NCBI GenBank assembly: GCA_052436255.1
Contig: JBQVNP010000005.1
Coordinates: 1 to 64,000 of the forward strand
Direction of reading: 5' to 3'
DNA: 64,000 nucleotides
From: Pelomonas sp052436255
GTDB lineage: Bacteria > Pseudomonadota > Gammaproteobacteria > Burkholderiales > Burkholderiaceae_C
In this document: piece after piece, positions 48,929 through 57,774 of the stretch
How positions within the stretch are numbered: position 1 is the stretch's first letter
How the letters are laid out: the number at the start of each line of letters is the position of its first letter
Translations under genes and position numbers: made by a program
The notes under the pieces: model-generated
Databases searched by the model: none
The model's input: only the letters and a program-made list of their open reading frames with translations
Told to the model about the DNA's origin: nothing

Positions 48929-49938
48929 CCGAAGGCGATGGAGGCCAGCACGACCTGGTTGCCGCCGCGGCGCTGAGCCTCGTGCACGGCCGCCTCGCTG
49001 GCGGCCATCAGCTCTTCCTGTCGCGAAGCCGTGTGGGGGAAGCTGGAGACGCCCATCGAGATCGACAGCCCCAGGTCCTGCCCGTTCAGTACGACGATCT
49101 GAGCGGCGCACTGGCGCCGCAATTGCTCCATGCGCGCATGGGCAGTGGCCAGGCCGACGCCCGAAAGCAGCACGGCAAAGCGCTGCGCACCAATGCGGCA
49201 GGCCGAGTCCATCGCCCGCGTATTTGCGCGCAGCATGCGGCCCATGCCCTCGAGCAGACGCTGCTGGGCATCATCACCCAGACCGGCCACTGCGGGCGAA
49301 GCGTCAAGGGCGATGACGACGAGCGCGAACTCGCGATGCTCACGCGAGGACAGGTCGATCTCGCGCAGCAACTGGTCATCGAACTGGGCCCGCATATAGA
49401 GGCCCGAGACATCGTCGCGGCCCGAGCCTTGCTGCAGCTCGCGGCGGATCTGCTCGATGGAACTCTGCTGCTGCTCGATCTGGGCCAGCGCGCGCTGCAG
49501 ATGCGCCTCCCGGTGGCGCTCTTCGGTGCGCTCATGCCAGACGGCAAGCAGGAAATCCGGGCTCAGCGCCAGCCGCGTCACGCTGAACTCACGCCGGCGA
49601 TGGTTGATCTCCAGCTTGTGCTCGCTGACGACCGGATGTCGCTGGGCCATCACCGTCTGCTCGACGCGGCGCAGCGCCGTCGTCTCGTCGGGCTTGAGCA
49701 GTTCGGCGTCGGTGCGGCCGAGGACCTCCTGGCGCTCGAACATCTGGGCCAGGCCTGCACTGGCGAACACATAACGTCCTGTGGCGACCGCCTTGATGGC
49801 AGCCTGGCTACCCAGCGGCTCGATGAGCGCAACCAGGCCAGCCAGCGCCTCGCCGCCCAAATGGGCATGACCGGCCAGCCAATGCGCCAAGCTGCCGGGC
49901 TCCGGCTGCATCGCGGTCTGGTCTGCGGTCATATCCAT
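48925..49938 (-). CDS. PAS-GGDEF protein with degenerate active site
   Basis: A 337-residue cytoplasmic protein. Residues ~45-135 form a PAS-like sensor (ATGRYVFASAGLAQMFERQ), residues ~140-172 a coiled linker, and 175-337 a GGDEF-fold domain opening with DDVSGLYMRAQFDDQL. The catalytic GG(D/E)EF signature is replaced by GAQRF (250-254), so diguanylate cyclase activity is unlikely. The inhibitory-site motif RxxD is kept as RAMD (241-244), exactly five residues before the signature. That pattern is known in proteins that bind c-di-GMP as effectors. No EAL domain is present. Confidence 0.85.
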   Translation of the reverse strand: MDMTADQTAMQPEPGSLAHWLAGHAHLGGEALAGLVALIEPLGSQAAIKAVATGRYVFASAGLAQMFERQEVLGRTDAELLKPDETTALRRVEQTVMAQRHPVVSEHKLEINHRRREFSVTRLALSPDFLLAVWHERTEERHREAHLQRALAQIEQQQSSIEQIRRELQQGSGRDDVSGLYMRAQFDDQLLREIDLSSREHREFALVVIALDASPAVAGLGDDAQQRLLEGMGRMLRANTRAMDSACRIGAQRFAVLLSGVGLATAHARMEQLRRQCAAQIVVLNGQDLGLSISMGVSSFPHTASRQEELMAASEAAVHEAQRRGGNQVVLASIAFG

Positions 49939-50147
49939 GAATCGTTAAAGGCAGTCGAGCACTCACGGCGAAGCCGCGATGCCAAGGTGTCTGGAGGAAT
50001 GTAGTGGGGCGAAAGTAGCGTCAGCAAGACCGTGCTACCCCGTGAATCGGGCCTCCCCCCTAAAAGACCCGTTTGCTACCCGACTTGAATCCTAACGAGT
50101 TTCGCCGCACCCACCCGCGACAATGCGGCCCCATTCACGGGAGGTAT
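49939..50147. other. 209 bp divergent intergenic region, no gene seen
   Basis: Between the PAS-GGDEF gene and the HI0933-type gene. I see GGGAGG before the 50148 start, and the repeated phrase GTGCTACCCCG / TTGCTACCCGA, but no strong promoter pair and no significant dyad. Confidence 0.4.
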
Positions 50148-51386
50148 ATGCAGGGATTCGACGCGGTGGTGGTCGGCGCGGGCGCCGCGGGCCTGTTCTG
50201 CGCGGGGCTGGCCGGCCAGCGCGGCCTCAAAGTGCTGCTGATCGACCACTCGTCCAAGTTGGCAGAAAAGATCCGTATCTCGGGTGGTGGCCGGTGCAAT
50301 TTCACGAATCGCGACGTCGGTCCAGCCAACTTCCTGTCCGAGAACCCGGCCTTCTGCCGCTCGGCGCTGGCCCGCTACTCGCCACAGGACTTCATCAAGC
50401 TGGTGCAGAACCACGGCATCGCCTTTCACGAAAAGCACAAGGGCCAGTTGTTCTGCGACGACTCTGCCGAGCAGATCATCGAGATGCTCGTCAAGGAATG
50501 CGAGGCCGGCGGAGTGACGCGCTGGCAGCCTTGTACGGTGGTCGAAGTGCGCCGAGCGGGCGACGGCAGCTTTGAACTCGACACCAGCCAGGGCCTGTTG
50601 CGCACGCCGCGCGTTGTTGTGGCGACCGGCGGTCTGCCGGTGCCCAAGATCGGCGCCAGCGACTGGGGCCTGCGCCTGGCCAAGCGCTTCGAGCACGCCA
50701 TCGTCGAGCCCCGCCCGGCGCTGGTTCCGCTGACCTTCGCCCCCGACATCTGGGTGCCGTTTGCAGCGTTGGCCGGGCTGTCGCTGCCGGTCGAGGTGTC
50801 CTGCGGAACAGGCAAGGCGCGCGCACGATTCCTGGAAGACCTGCTATTCACGCACCGTGGCCTCAGCGGCCCAGCCATCCTGCAGATTTCCAGCTACCGG
50901 ACGGCCGAACAAGCCCTGCAGATCAATCTTGCGCCTGAGTTGCAACTGGACAAGGAATTGCCGGAAGCCAAGGTGGCGTTGCGTCGCCAACTGGGCAACG
51001 AGTTGGCGACGCGGCTGCCGCAGCGCCTGGCTGCCACCTGGCTGGAACGCGCGGGGCTGGACGCTGCCAAGCCGCTGCCGGACTGTCGCGACGCCGACCT
51101 GCAGCGGCTTGGCCGCAGCGTGCATGAGTGGCAGTTGATGCCTAGCGGCGACGAAGGCTGGCGCAAGGCCGAAGTCATGCGCGGCGGCGTCAGCACCAAG
51201 GACTTGAGTTCGCGGACGCTGGAAAGCAAGCACATTCCCGGGCTTTATTTCATCGGCGAGGTCGTTGACGTGACGGGCTGGCTGGGCGGCTACAACTTCC
51301 AGTGGGCCTGGGCCAGTGCAGCTGCGTGCGCCCACGCCATGGCGGACGTTTCCGTCCCGACCCGACCCATCTTGGCAAGTCCTTGA
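50148..51386 (+). CDS. NAD(P)/FAD-dependent oxidoreductase, HI0933/YhiN family
   Basis: A 412-residue flavoprotein. The N-terminal dinucleotide fold is VVVGAGAAGLFCAGLAGQRG, followed by the family signature KIRISGGGRCNFTNRD, and the C-terminal FAD stretch LYFIGEVVDVTGWLGGYNFQ. Function of the family (TIGR00275) is not known; it is widely conserved. The ATG at 50148 has GGGAGG close upstream; a longer frame from 50073 is not supported. The rpsU promoter overlaps its 3' end. Confidence 0.9.
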   Translation: MQGFDAVVVGAGAAGLFCAGLAGQRGLKVLLIDHSSKLAEKIRISGGGRCNFTNRDVGPANFLSENPAFCRSALARYSPQDFIKLVQNHGIAFHEKHKGQLFCDDSAEQIIEMLVKECEAGGVTRWQPCTVVEVRRAGDGSFELDTSQGLLRTPRVVVATGGLPVPKIGASDWGLRLAKRFEHAIVEPRPALVPLTFAPDIWVPFAALAGLSLPVEVSCGTGKARARFLEDLLFTHRGLSGPAILQISSYRTAEQALQINLAPELQLDKELPEAKVALRRQLGNELATRLPQRLAATWLERAGLDAAKPLPDCRDADLQRLGRSVHEWQLMPSGDEGWRKAEVMRGGVSTKDLSSRTLESKHIPGLYFIGEVVDVTGWLGGYNFQWAWASAAACAHAMADVSVPTRPILASP

Positions 51387-51401
51387 TTTCCTGGCTACAA
51401 T
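51372..51401 (+). promoter_or_regulatory. Promoter of rpsU
   Basis: TTGGCA (51372-51377) and TACAAT (51396-51401) are spaced by 18 bp. The -35 lies within the last codons of the upstream flavoprotein gene. It would give a leader of about 120 nt before rpsU. Confidence 0.65.
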
Positions 51402-51530
51402 CCCCGGCTTTGCTGGCAAACCCCGCGCGTCGATTCGCTGCACTTCTCGATGAAGACTCAAGAGAAGCAGTAATCCGGAACCTGCTGCTGATCCCAGCCG
51501 CGAACACCGAGCGCAATCCGAAGGAATTAA

Positions 51531-51743
51531 ATGACCACCATCCGCGTCAAGGAAAACGAACCGTTCGACGTCGCCCTGCGCCGTTTCAAGCGCACCATCG
51601 AGAAGCTGGGCCTGCTGACCGAACTGCGTGCCCGCGAGTTCTACGAGAAGCCCACCGCCGAGCGCAAGCGCAAGAAGGCTGCTGCCGTCAAGCGCCATTA
51701 CAAGCGTGTACGCAGCATGCAGCTGCCCAAGAAGCTGTTCTGA
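51531..51743 (+). CDS. rpsU: 30S ribosomal protein S21
   Basis: A 70-residue, highly basic ribosomal protein. Conserved stretches are VKENEPFDVALRRFKR, then EFYEKPTAERKRKKAAAVKR. Normal length for the family. A Shine-Dalgarno-like AAGGAA lies before the ATG. It is followed by yqeY, the common proteobacterial order, though dnaG and rpoD are not here. Confidence 0.97.
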   Translation: MTTIRVKENEPFDVALRRFKRTIEKLGLLTELRAREFYEKPTAERKRKKAAAVKRHYKRVRSMQLPKKLF

Positions 51744-51787
51744 TCGTCTGACGCGACCCGGAGCACCCCGCTCCGGTTGATACCAAA

Positions 51788-51818
51788 GCCCGCCACAGGA
51801 CGCTGTCGCGGGTTTTTG
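51788..51818 (+). terminator. Rho-independent terminator between rpsU and yqeY
   Basis: Arms CCCGCCACAG and CTGTCGCGGG (51789-51812) pair at 9 of 10 positions and are followed by TTTTT. A second hairpin CCGGAGC/GCTCCGG sits just upstream. Termination after rpsU with partial readthrough into yqeY is likely. Confidence 0.75.
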
Positions 51819-51843
51819 TCTTTCTCAACCTGAGCCAACCGCC

Positions 51844-52290
51844 ATGAGCCTCAAAGACCGCATCACCGAAGACATGAAGGCCGCGATGCGCGCCAAGGAA
51901 AGCGACCGTCTGCTGACCATCCGTGGCCTGCTGGCCGCCGTCAAGCAAAAGGAAGTGGATGAGCGCGTCGTCGTGGACGACACAGCCCTCGTGGCCATCG
52001 TCGACAAGCTGATCAAGCAGCGCAAGGACTCGATCGGCCAGTTCGGTGCCGCCGGCCGCGAAGACCTCGTTGCCAAGGAAACGGCCGAGCTGGCCGTGCT
52101 CCAGGCTTATCTGCCCGAGCGCCTGTCCGCCGAGGCGGTCGCAGAGCAGGTCGCGGTGATCGTCGCTGAATTGGGCGCCACCGGCCCTGGCGACATGGGC
52201 AAGGTCATGGCTGCCGCCAAGGCGGCACTCGGCGGCATGGCCGAGATGAGCACGGTGTCGGCTGCGGTCAAGGCCGCGCTGACAAAGTAA
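51844..52290 (+). CDS. GatB/YqeY domain-containing protein
   Basis: A 148-residue protein that consists of the tRNA-binding tail domain found in GatB. It begins MSLKDRITEDMKAAMRAKES and has the conserved YLPERLSAEAV segment. Its exact function is uncertain; a tRNA-linked role is usually assumed. Located after rpsU as in many proteobacteria; the DUF442 gene follows by 9 bp. Confidence 0.9.
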   Translation: MSLKDRITEDMKAAMRAKESDRLLTIRGLLAAVKQKEVDERVVVDDTALVAIVDKLIKQRKDSIGQFGAAGREDLVAKETAELAVLQAYLPERLSAEAVAEQVAVIVAELGATGPGDMGKVMAAAKAALGGMAEMSTVSAAVKAALTK

Positions 52291-52299
52291 GGAGCCCCC

Positions 52300-52644
52300 A
52301 TGAGTCTGCCCGTGCAAGCCCTGACACCTGACATTTGCGTCGCCCCGCAACTGACGCCCGAGGCCATGGCGGAAGCCGCAGCCATGGGCTTTCGCGCCGT
52401 CATCAACAACCGTCCGGATTTCGAGCACGGTCCCGATCAACCGACATCAGCCGCCATCGAAGCGGCCGCGGTGGCTGCAGGTCTGGAGTACCGCCATCTC
52501 CCGGTCGCTGGCGGCTACCAGTCGCCACAGCAGATCGCTGCATTTGCCGACCTGCTCGCAGAACTGCCGCGGCCGCTGCTGGTGTTCTGCCGCTCAGGTG
52601 CCCGTTCGACAAACCTTTTCGCCCAGGCCAATCGCGACGTCTGA
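52300..52644 (+). CDS. DUF442/TIGR01244 sulfurtransferase-like phosphatase-fold protein
   Basis: A 114-residue protein of the 'beta-lactamase hydrolase-like' N-domain family. It has GFRAVINNRPDFE and a reactive loop VFCRSGARSTNLF. The loop is CRSGAR, a C-x4-R spacing like rhodaneses rather than the C-x5-R of tyrosine phosphatases, so persulfide chemistry is plausible. Homologues fused to a metallo-beta-lactamase act in sulfide detoxification. Alone here, its substrate is unknown. Confidence 0.82.
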   Translation: MSLPVQALTPDICVAPQLTPEAMAEAAAMGFRAVINNRPDFEHGPDQPTSAAIEAAAVAAGLEYRHLPVAGGYQSPQQIAAFADLLAELPRPLLVFCRSGARSTNLFAQANRDV

Positions 52645-52727
52645 AGGTCGGCGCCGCCTGTAGCTGCTCATAGAATCGCGCGCCTCTTCGCCCGGCCCGG
52701 GCGGGTCCTGATTCAAGGTGCTGCGCG

Positions 52728-53294
52728 GTGGGATTTCTTCTATCAATCAGTCGAGCGATTGACGCAGTCAGTCTGGCCACCGGCCGGCTGATGCGCTGGC
52801 TGATTCTGGCGTCGGTGCTGATCAGTGCCGGCAATGCAGTGATGCGCAAGGCCTTCGACATCGGCTCCAACGCTTTTCTCGAAGTGCAGTGGTATCTGTT
52901 CTCGGCCTGCTTTCTGCTGGCCGCAGGCTACGTCTTCCTGAAGAACGCCCATGTGCGTATCGACTTCTTGTCCAACAGGCTCTCGATGCGAACCAACGCG
53001 CTGATCGACATGGTCGCCATCGTTGCCATCATCGCGCCGCTATCGCTGTTGCTGATCCACCTGTCCTGGCCGGTTTTCCACAACGCATGGGTGTCCGGCG
53101 AGATGAGCCAGAACGCCGGCGGACTGGTCCGTTGGCCGGTGCTGCTGATGATTCCCGCAGGATTCCTGCTGCTGCTGCTGCAGGCCGTGGCGGAATTGAT
53201 CAAGCGGTTCGCCTTCCTCCGTGGGCACCTCGAACTGCCGTTCTCGCAGGAGCAGTCCGAGCCGCTCAAGCCCAAGCTGGAGGGCCAGGCATGA
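52728..53294 (+). CDS. TRAP transporter small permease (DctQ type)
   Basis: A 188-residue inner-membrane protein with four hydrophobic helices (about residues 23-43, 53-75, 92-112 and 133-155). It carries the family phrase VQWYLFSACFLLAAGYVFLKNAHVRIDF (quoted in part: LAAGYVFLKNAHVRIDF). Start is a GTG. A TAGAAT -10-like hexamer at 52671 lacks a clear -35. Its stop overlaps the DctM start, so the two subunits are coupled. Confidence 0.88.
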   Translation: MGFLLSISRAIDAVSLATGRLMRWLILASVLISAGNAVMRKAFDIGSNAFLEVQWYLFSACFLLAAGYVFLKNAHVRIDFLSNRLSMRTNALIDMVAIVAIIAPLSLLLIHLSWPVFHNAWVSGEMSQNAGGLVRWPVLLMIPAGFLLLLLQAVAELIKRFAFLRGHLELPFSQEQSEPLKPKLEGQA

Positions 53295-55051
53295 CGCTGT
53301 GGATTGCCCAGAATTTCGTGCCCCTCATGTTTGCGGGGCTGTTTCTGATGCTGCTGTCGGGCATTCCGGTGGCGTTCGGCCTGGCGGCCACCGGCCTGCT
53401 CTTCGGCTGGCTCGGCATGACGCTGACCGGCCTGCATCCTGAGGTGCTGAGCATCGGCGCAAGCCTGTTCCAGGCGCTGCCGCTGCGCGTGTTCGGCATC
53501 ATGCAGAACGACACGCTGCTGGCGATCCCCTTCTTCACGCTGATGGGCATCATCCTCGAGCGCTCGGGCATGGCGGAAGATTTGCTGGAGACGGTCGGCC
53601 AGGTCTTCGGCCCGGTGCGTGGCGGCTTGGCCATCGCCGTGGTGCTGGTCGGCGCACTGCTGGCGGCGACGACGGGTGTGGTGGCTGCGGCCGTCATCAG
53701 CATGGGCCTGATCTCACTGCCGATCATGCTGCGCTACGGCTACAACCGCAGCATCGCCACCGGCACCATCACGGCCAGCGGCACGTTGGCGCAGGCCATC
53801 CCGCCATCGCTGGTGCTCATCGTGCTCGCCGACCAACTCGGCCGCTCGGTGGGCGACATGTATGCCGGGGCGTTGGTGCCGGGCCTGCTGCTGGTCGGGC
53901 TCTATCTGCTGTTCATCGTCGCAGTCGCCATCGTCAAGCCGTCCTGGGTCCCCGCACTGCCGCCCGAGGCCCGCATCTACAAGGAGGCCGACGGCTCGCC
54001 AGGCTACCGCTCGTTGCTGGTACTGATGCTGGTCTGCGTGGGCGTCGGCTGGCTTTGGCATGGCCAGCATGAGCGGCTCATCAACCCGCTGATCGAACGG
54101 GAGTTGGCGGCCCCCGAAGACGAGCGGCTGATCCTGTCGATGACGGTCGGTGCACTGGTCGCCTGGGGCCTGGCATTGGCCAACAAGTTCCTGCGCCTGG
54201 GCCTGCTTTCGCGCCTGGCCCAGCAGGTGACCTTCGTGCTCATTCCGCCGCTGGTGCTGATCTTCCTGGTGCTTGGCACGATTTTCCTGGGCGTGGCCAC
54301 GCCCACGGAGGGCGGCGCCATGGGTGCCGTCGGCGCACTGTTCATGGCGCTGGCCAAGCGCCGGCTGTCGATGAAGCTGCTCAACCAGGCGCTGGACAAC
54401 ACGCTGCGCCTGTCGTGCTTTGTCCTCTTCATCCTGATCGGTTCCACGGTGTTCAGCTTCACCTTCAACGCGGCCGATGGCCATATCTGGGTGGAGCACC
54501 TGTTCGACAACATGCCCGGCGGCGCGTTGGGCTTCCTGATCATCGTGAACCTGCTGATCTTCGTGCTCGGCATGTTCATCGACTTCTTCGAGATCGCCTT
54601 CATCGTCGTGCCCATCCTCGCGCCGGTGGCGGAGAAGATCCTGCCGGCACTGGTACCTGGAATACCGCCCGACATGGTGATGATCTGGTTTGGCGTCATC
54701 GTCGCGATGAATCTGCAGACGTCCTTCCTGACGCCGCCCTTCGGCTTTGCGCTGTTCTACCTGCGTAGCGTGGCACCCGCCAAGGACTACAAGGACCGCG
54801 TCACCGAAGCCAACATCCCCGCCGTCACCACCGCACAGATTTACAAGGGCTCGATCGCCTTCATCGTGCTGCAGGTGGTAATGGTGGCCACCGTGATCGC
54901 CTTCCCGCAACTCGTCGCGGGCAATATCCAGGTGAGCGAGAAGATCGATGCGGAGGCGGCCATGGAACAGATGGCGCCCAAGGACGACATGTTCGACGTG
55001 CAGCCGGTCGAACCCCTCGAGAGCGAACAGCCTGCTTCCGCGCCGCAGTGA
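53291..55051 (+). CDS. TRAP transporter large permease (DctM type)
   Basis: A 586-residue, 12-14 helix permease that drives uptake with the sodium or proton gradient. The N-terminal half has IPVAFGLAATGLLFGWLG and GTLAQAIPPSLVLIVLADQ. The protein exceeds the usual ~430 residues because of a long central insertion (about 205-330) and a C-terminal tail after VIAFPQ. Its binding protein is encoded convergently just beyond the terminator rather than in the same operon. Confidence 0.9.
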   Translation: MTLWIAQNFVPLMFAGLFLMLLSGIPVAFGLAATGLLFGWLGMTLTGLHPEVLSIGASLFQALPLRVFGIMQNDTLLAIPFFTLMGIILERSGMAEDLLETVGQVFGPVRGGLAIAVVLVGALLAATTGVVAAAVISMGLISLPIMLRYGYNRSIATGTITASGTLAQAIPPSLVLIVLADQLGRSVGDMYAGALVPGLLLVGLYLLFIVAVAIVKPSWVPALPPEARIYKEADGSPGYRSLLVLMLVCVGVGWLWHGQHERLINPLIERELAAPEDERLILSMTVGALVAWGLALANKFLRLGLLSRLAQQVTFVLIPPLVLIFLVLGTIFLGVATPTEGGAMGAVGALFMALAKRRLSMKLLNQALDNTLRLSCFVLFILIGSTVFSFTFNAADGHIWVEHLFDNMPGGALGFLIIVNLLIFVLGMFIDFFEIAFIVVPILAPVAEKILPALVPGIPPDMVMIWFGVIVAMNLQTSFLTPPFGFALFYLRSVAPAKDYKDRVTEANIPAVTTAQIYKGSIAFIVLQVVMVATVIAFPQLVAGNIQVSEKIDAEAAMEQMAPKDDMFDVQPVEPLESEQPASAPQ

Positions 55052-55060
55052 GGCGCCACG

Positions 55061-55088
55061 AAAAAGGCCCCGCATCGCGGGGCCTTTG
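55061..55088. terminator. Bidirectional terminator between dctM and dctP
   Basis: A perfect 10 bp stem AAGGCCCCGC/GCGGGGCCTT (55064-55073, 55077-55086) with a 3 nt loop. On the minus strand it is followed by TTTTTCG (strong); on the plus strand by a shorter TTTGG. It serves both convergent genes. Confidence 0.85.
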
Positions 55089-55106
55089 GCATGAAGAGCT
55101 GGCAGC

Positions 55107-56201
55107 TTAGAGCTGGTTGACCTTGTTCTGCATATAGCGGTCGAAGATGGCTTCGGTGTAGCGGAACCAGCGGTTGCTGTCCTTGCGGAAGACTGCGTAA
55201 TCCGCATAGACCTTCTTCCAGTTCGGGTTCTTGGCCGACAGATCGCTGTAGAGCGCCATCGACTCCTTGAACGCCAGGTCCATCACGTCCAGGGGCATCT
55301 GCACCAGCTTGGTCTTGTTGGCCAGCAATTGCGTCAGCGCCTGTGGATTGCGGGCGTCGTACTTGGCCTGCATCTCGACGTGCGCATAGGCCGACGCCGC
55401 CTCGACGACCGCCTTGTACTCGGCCGACAGACCCTCGTAGGCCTTGGTGTTGATGTAGAGATCCAGCTGCGGGCCGCCCTCCCACCAGCCCGGGTAGTGG
55501 TAGAACGGTGCGACCTTGAAGAAGCCCAGCTTCAGATCGTCATAGGGGCCGACCCACTCCGCCGCGTCGATGGTGCCCTTTTCGAGCGCTTGGTAGATCT
55601 CACCGCCTGGGATGTTCTGCGGGACCATGCCCATGCGTTCGCAGACCCTGCCGGCAAAGCCGCCGACGCGGAACTTCAGCCCCTTCACGTCGGCGACCGA
55701 CTTGATCTCCTTGCGATACCAGCCGCCCATCTGGGCGCCGGTGTTGCCCATCGGGAAATGGATGATGTTGTAGTTGCGGTAGAACTCCCGCATCAGCTTC
55801 AGACCATTGCCCTCGTACTGCCAGGCCGTCATCTGGCGGCTGTTCAGGCCGAAGGGGATGGCGCAGCCGATGGCGAAGGTTTCGTCCTTGCCGAAGAAGT
55901 AGTAAGGCGCCGTGTGCGCCATCTCGACCGTCGCGTTCTGCACGCCGTCGACGACGCCGAACGCCGGCATCAGCTCGCCGCCGGCATGCACCGAAATCTG
56001 GAACTTGCCACCGGTCATCTCTGAGACCTTCTTGGCGAACACTTCGGCCGCGCCGAAGATGGTGTCCAACGACTTCGGGAAGCTCGACGCGAGGCGCCAG
56101 CGCAATTGCGCCTGAGCTTGAACGATGGCGGGGGCGGCGCCTGCGGCCAACACGCCGGCCAGGCCTGCATTGCGCACAAAGGAACGACGTTCCATGGACA
56201 T
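55107..56201 (-). CDS. TRAP transporter substrate-binding protein, 2-oxoacid (TakP-like) type
   Basis: A 364-residue periplasmic protein. The N-terminus ERRSFVRNAGLAGVLAAGAA is a probable Tat signal peptide. The mature protein begins LRWRLASSFPKSLDTIFGAA and contains GCAIPFGLNSRQMTAWQYEG and TIDAAEWVGPYDDLKLGF. These match the group that binds 2-oxoacids such as pyruvate with a metal ion. The start at 56201 has AGGAG 8 nt upstream. It pairs functionally with the convergent dctQM genes (inference). Confidence 0.9.
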   Translation of the reverse strand: MSMERRSFVRNAGLAGVLAAGAAPAIVQAQAQLRWRLASSFPKSLDTIFGAAEVFAKKVSEMTGGKFQISVHAGGELMPAFGVVDGVQNATVEMAHTAPYYFFGKDETFAIGCAIPFGLNSRQMTAWQYEGNGLKLMREFYRNYNIIHFPMGNTGAQMGGWYRKEIKSVADVKGLKFRVGGFAGRVCERMGMVPQNIPGGEIYQALEKGTIDAAEWVGPYDDLKLGFFKVAPFYHYPGWWEGGPQLDLYINTKAYEGLSAEYKAVVEAASAYAHVEMQAKYDARNPQALTQLLANKTKLVQMPLDVMDLAFKESMALYSDLSAKNPNWKKVYADYAVFRKDSNRWFRYTEAIFDRYMQNKVNQL

Positions 56202-56324
56202 AGATGGGTCTCCTGCTTTCGGGTTCGTTCAGAGTAGAGGGCGGAGCGATTCTAGGAAGGTCGTCTCACGCACCGGCCGGGATTTACCCCGGCGCGAATG
56301 CTTGTACCGGCGCTGTCCCGGGGC

Positions 56325-57692
56325 TCAGTTGCCAGCCAGCTTCATGCCGGTGACCAGCACCGATCCAACGGTCTTGGTGCCCATCGAATACTCATCGGCA
56401 CCGATGCCGACGATGTTCTGCAGCATGTCCTTGAGGTTGCCCGCGATGGTGACCTCGTGGACCGGGTAGGCGATCTCGCCGTTCTCGACCCAGTAGCCGC
56501 TGGCGCCGCGCGAGTAGTCGCCCGTCACATAGTTCACGCCCTGCCCCATCAGCTCGGTCACGAGCAGGCCGCGGCCAAGGCGGCGCAGCATCGTCGGCAG
56601 GTCGTCGCCGGGCGCCGTCGCACGGCTGGTCATGCGCAGATTGTGCGAACCGCCGGCATGGCCCGTCGTCTTCATGCCGAGCTTGCGTGCCGAATAGCTG
56701 GACAGGAAATAGCCCTGCAGCACGCCGCCCTCGACAACCGAGCGCGCCCGCGTCACGACGCCTTCGTCGTCGAAGGGCGAACTGCCCTTGCCCTTGGGCA
56801 CATGGGGGTCCTCGGAGATGTCGATATGCGAGGCGGTGACCGGCTTGCCCAGGCTGTCGAGCAGAAAGGTCGTGCGGCGGTACAGCGCACCGCCGCTGGT
56901 GGCCTGCACCAGCGCGCCCAGCAGGCCGATGGCGACCGTGCTCTCGAACAGCACCGGCACCTCGGCGGTAGCGACCTTGCGTGCCTTCAGGCGCGACAGC
57001 GCGCGCTCCGACGCGTAACGGCCCACGGCCTCGGCAGGTGCGAGATCGGCGGCGTCGCGCATGGAGGTGTACCAGGCGTCGCGCTGCATGCCGGCCCCGC
57101 GGCCGGCAATCGGCGCCACCGACAGCGAATGCCGCGAGCTGGCATAGCCGCCGCGAAAGCCCCGTGTATTGCCCATCCAGAAATGCGACTGCTGGGCCGA
57201 CACGGCCGCGCCCTCGCTATTGGTGATGCGCTTGTCCACGCCCAGGGCGGCAGCTTCGCAGCGCAGCGCAATCTCGGCAGCCTGGGCGGCGTCGATGGCC
57301 CAGGGATGGAAGAGGTCCAGCTCGGGCCGCGCGGTTGCATCCAGCGCCAGGTCGGCCTCGTCGGGCAGGCCGGCGAACTCATCCTCGGCCGTGAAACGCG
57401 CAATGTCATAAGCCGCACGAACCGTGTCGCGGATGGCCTGGGGCGAGAAGTCAGACGTGCTGGCATTGCCGCGGCGCTGGCCGAGGTAGACCGAGATGCC
57501 GAGCGACTTGTCGCGGTTGCGCTCGACGTTCTCCAGCTTGCCCAGGCGTGCCGAGACCGACAGCCCGCAACCCTCGGACACCTCGGCACCGGCGTCGGTG
57601 GCGCCGATCTTCTTCGCTTCGCCGAGGGCATCCTCGATCCACTGCTGGAACTGCTCGGGACTGTAGGCAAAACCGTTCTGGGGCTGGGGCAT
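56325..57692 (-). CDS. pmbA: Metalloprotease subunit PmbA/TldE
   Basis: A 455-residue protein of the TldD/TldE proteolytic pair; it lacks its own zinc motif and works with TldD encoded elsewhere. Recognisable stretches are SVSARLGKLENVERNRDKSL, HIDISEDPHVPKGKGSSPFD and the C-terminal GENGEIAYPV-like VENGEIAYPVHEVTIAGNLK. The start at 57692 is chosen because the longer frame overlaps darP. It is divergent from darP, an order shared with E. coli. Confidence 0.93.
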   Translation of the reverse strand: MPQPQNGFAYSPEQFQQWIEDALGEAKKIGATDAGAEVSEGCGLSVSARLGKLENVERNRDKSLGISVYLGQRRGNASTSDFSPQAIRDTVRAAYDIARFTAEDEFAGLPDEADLALDATARPELDLFHPWAIDAAQAAEIALRCEAAALGVDKRITNSEGAAVSAQQSHFWMGNTRGFRGGYASSRHSLSVAPIAGRGAGMQRDAWYTSMRDAADLAPAEAVGRYASERALSRLKARKVATAEVPVLFESTVAIGLLGALVQATSGGALYRRTTFLLDSLGKPVTASHIDISEDPHVPKGKGSSPFDDEGVVTRARSVVEGGVLQGYFLSSYSARKLGMKTTGHAGGSHNLRMTSRATAPGDDLPTMLRRLGRGLLVTELMGQGVNYVTGDYSRGASGYWVENGEIAYPVHEVTIAGNLKDMLQNIVGIGADEYSMGTKTVGSVLVTGMKLAGN

Positions 57693-57774
57693 GAAAGCAA
57701 AGCGCCGGGCGATGCCGGCGCCGGTGAAATGGGGTGGGGGACAATGATAAGACTCTGCCCTCTTCCGCACCGCG

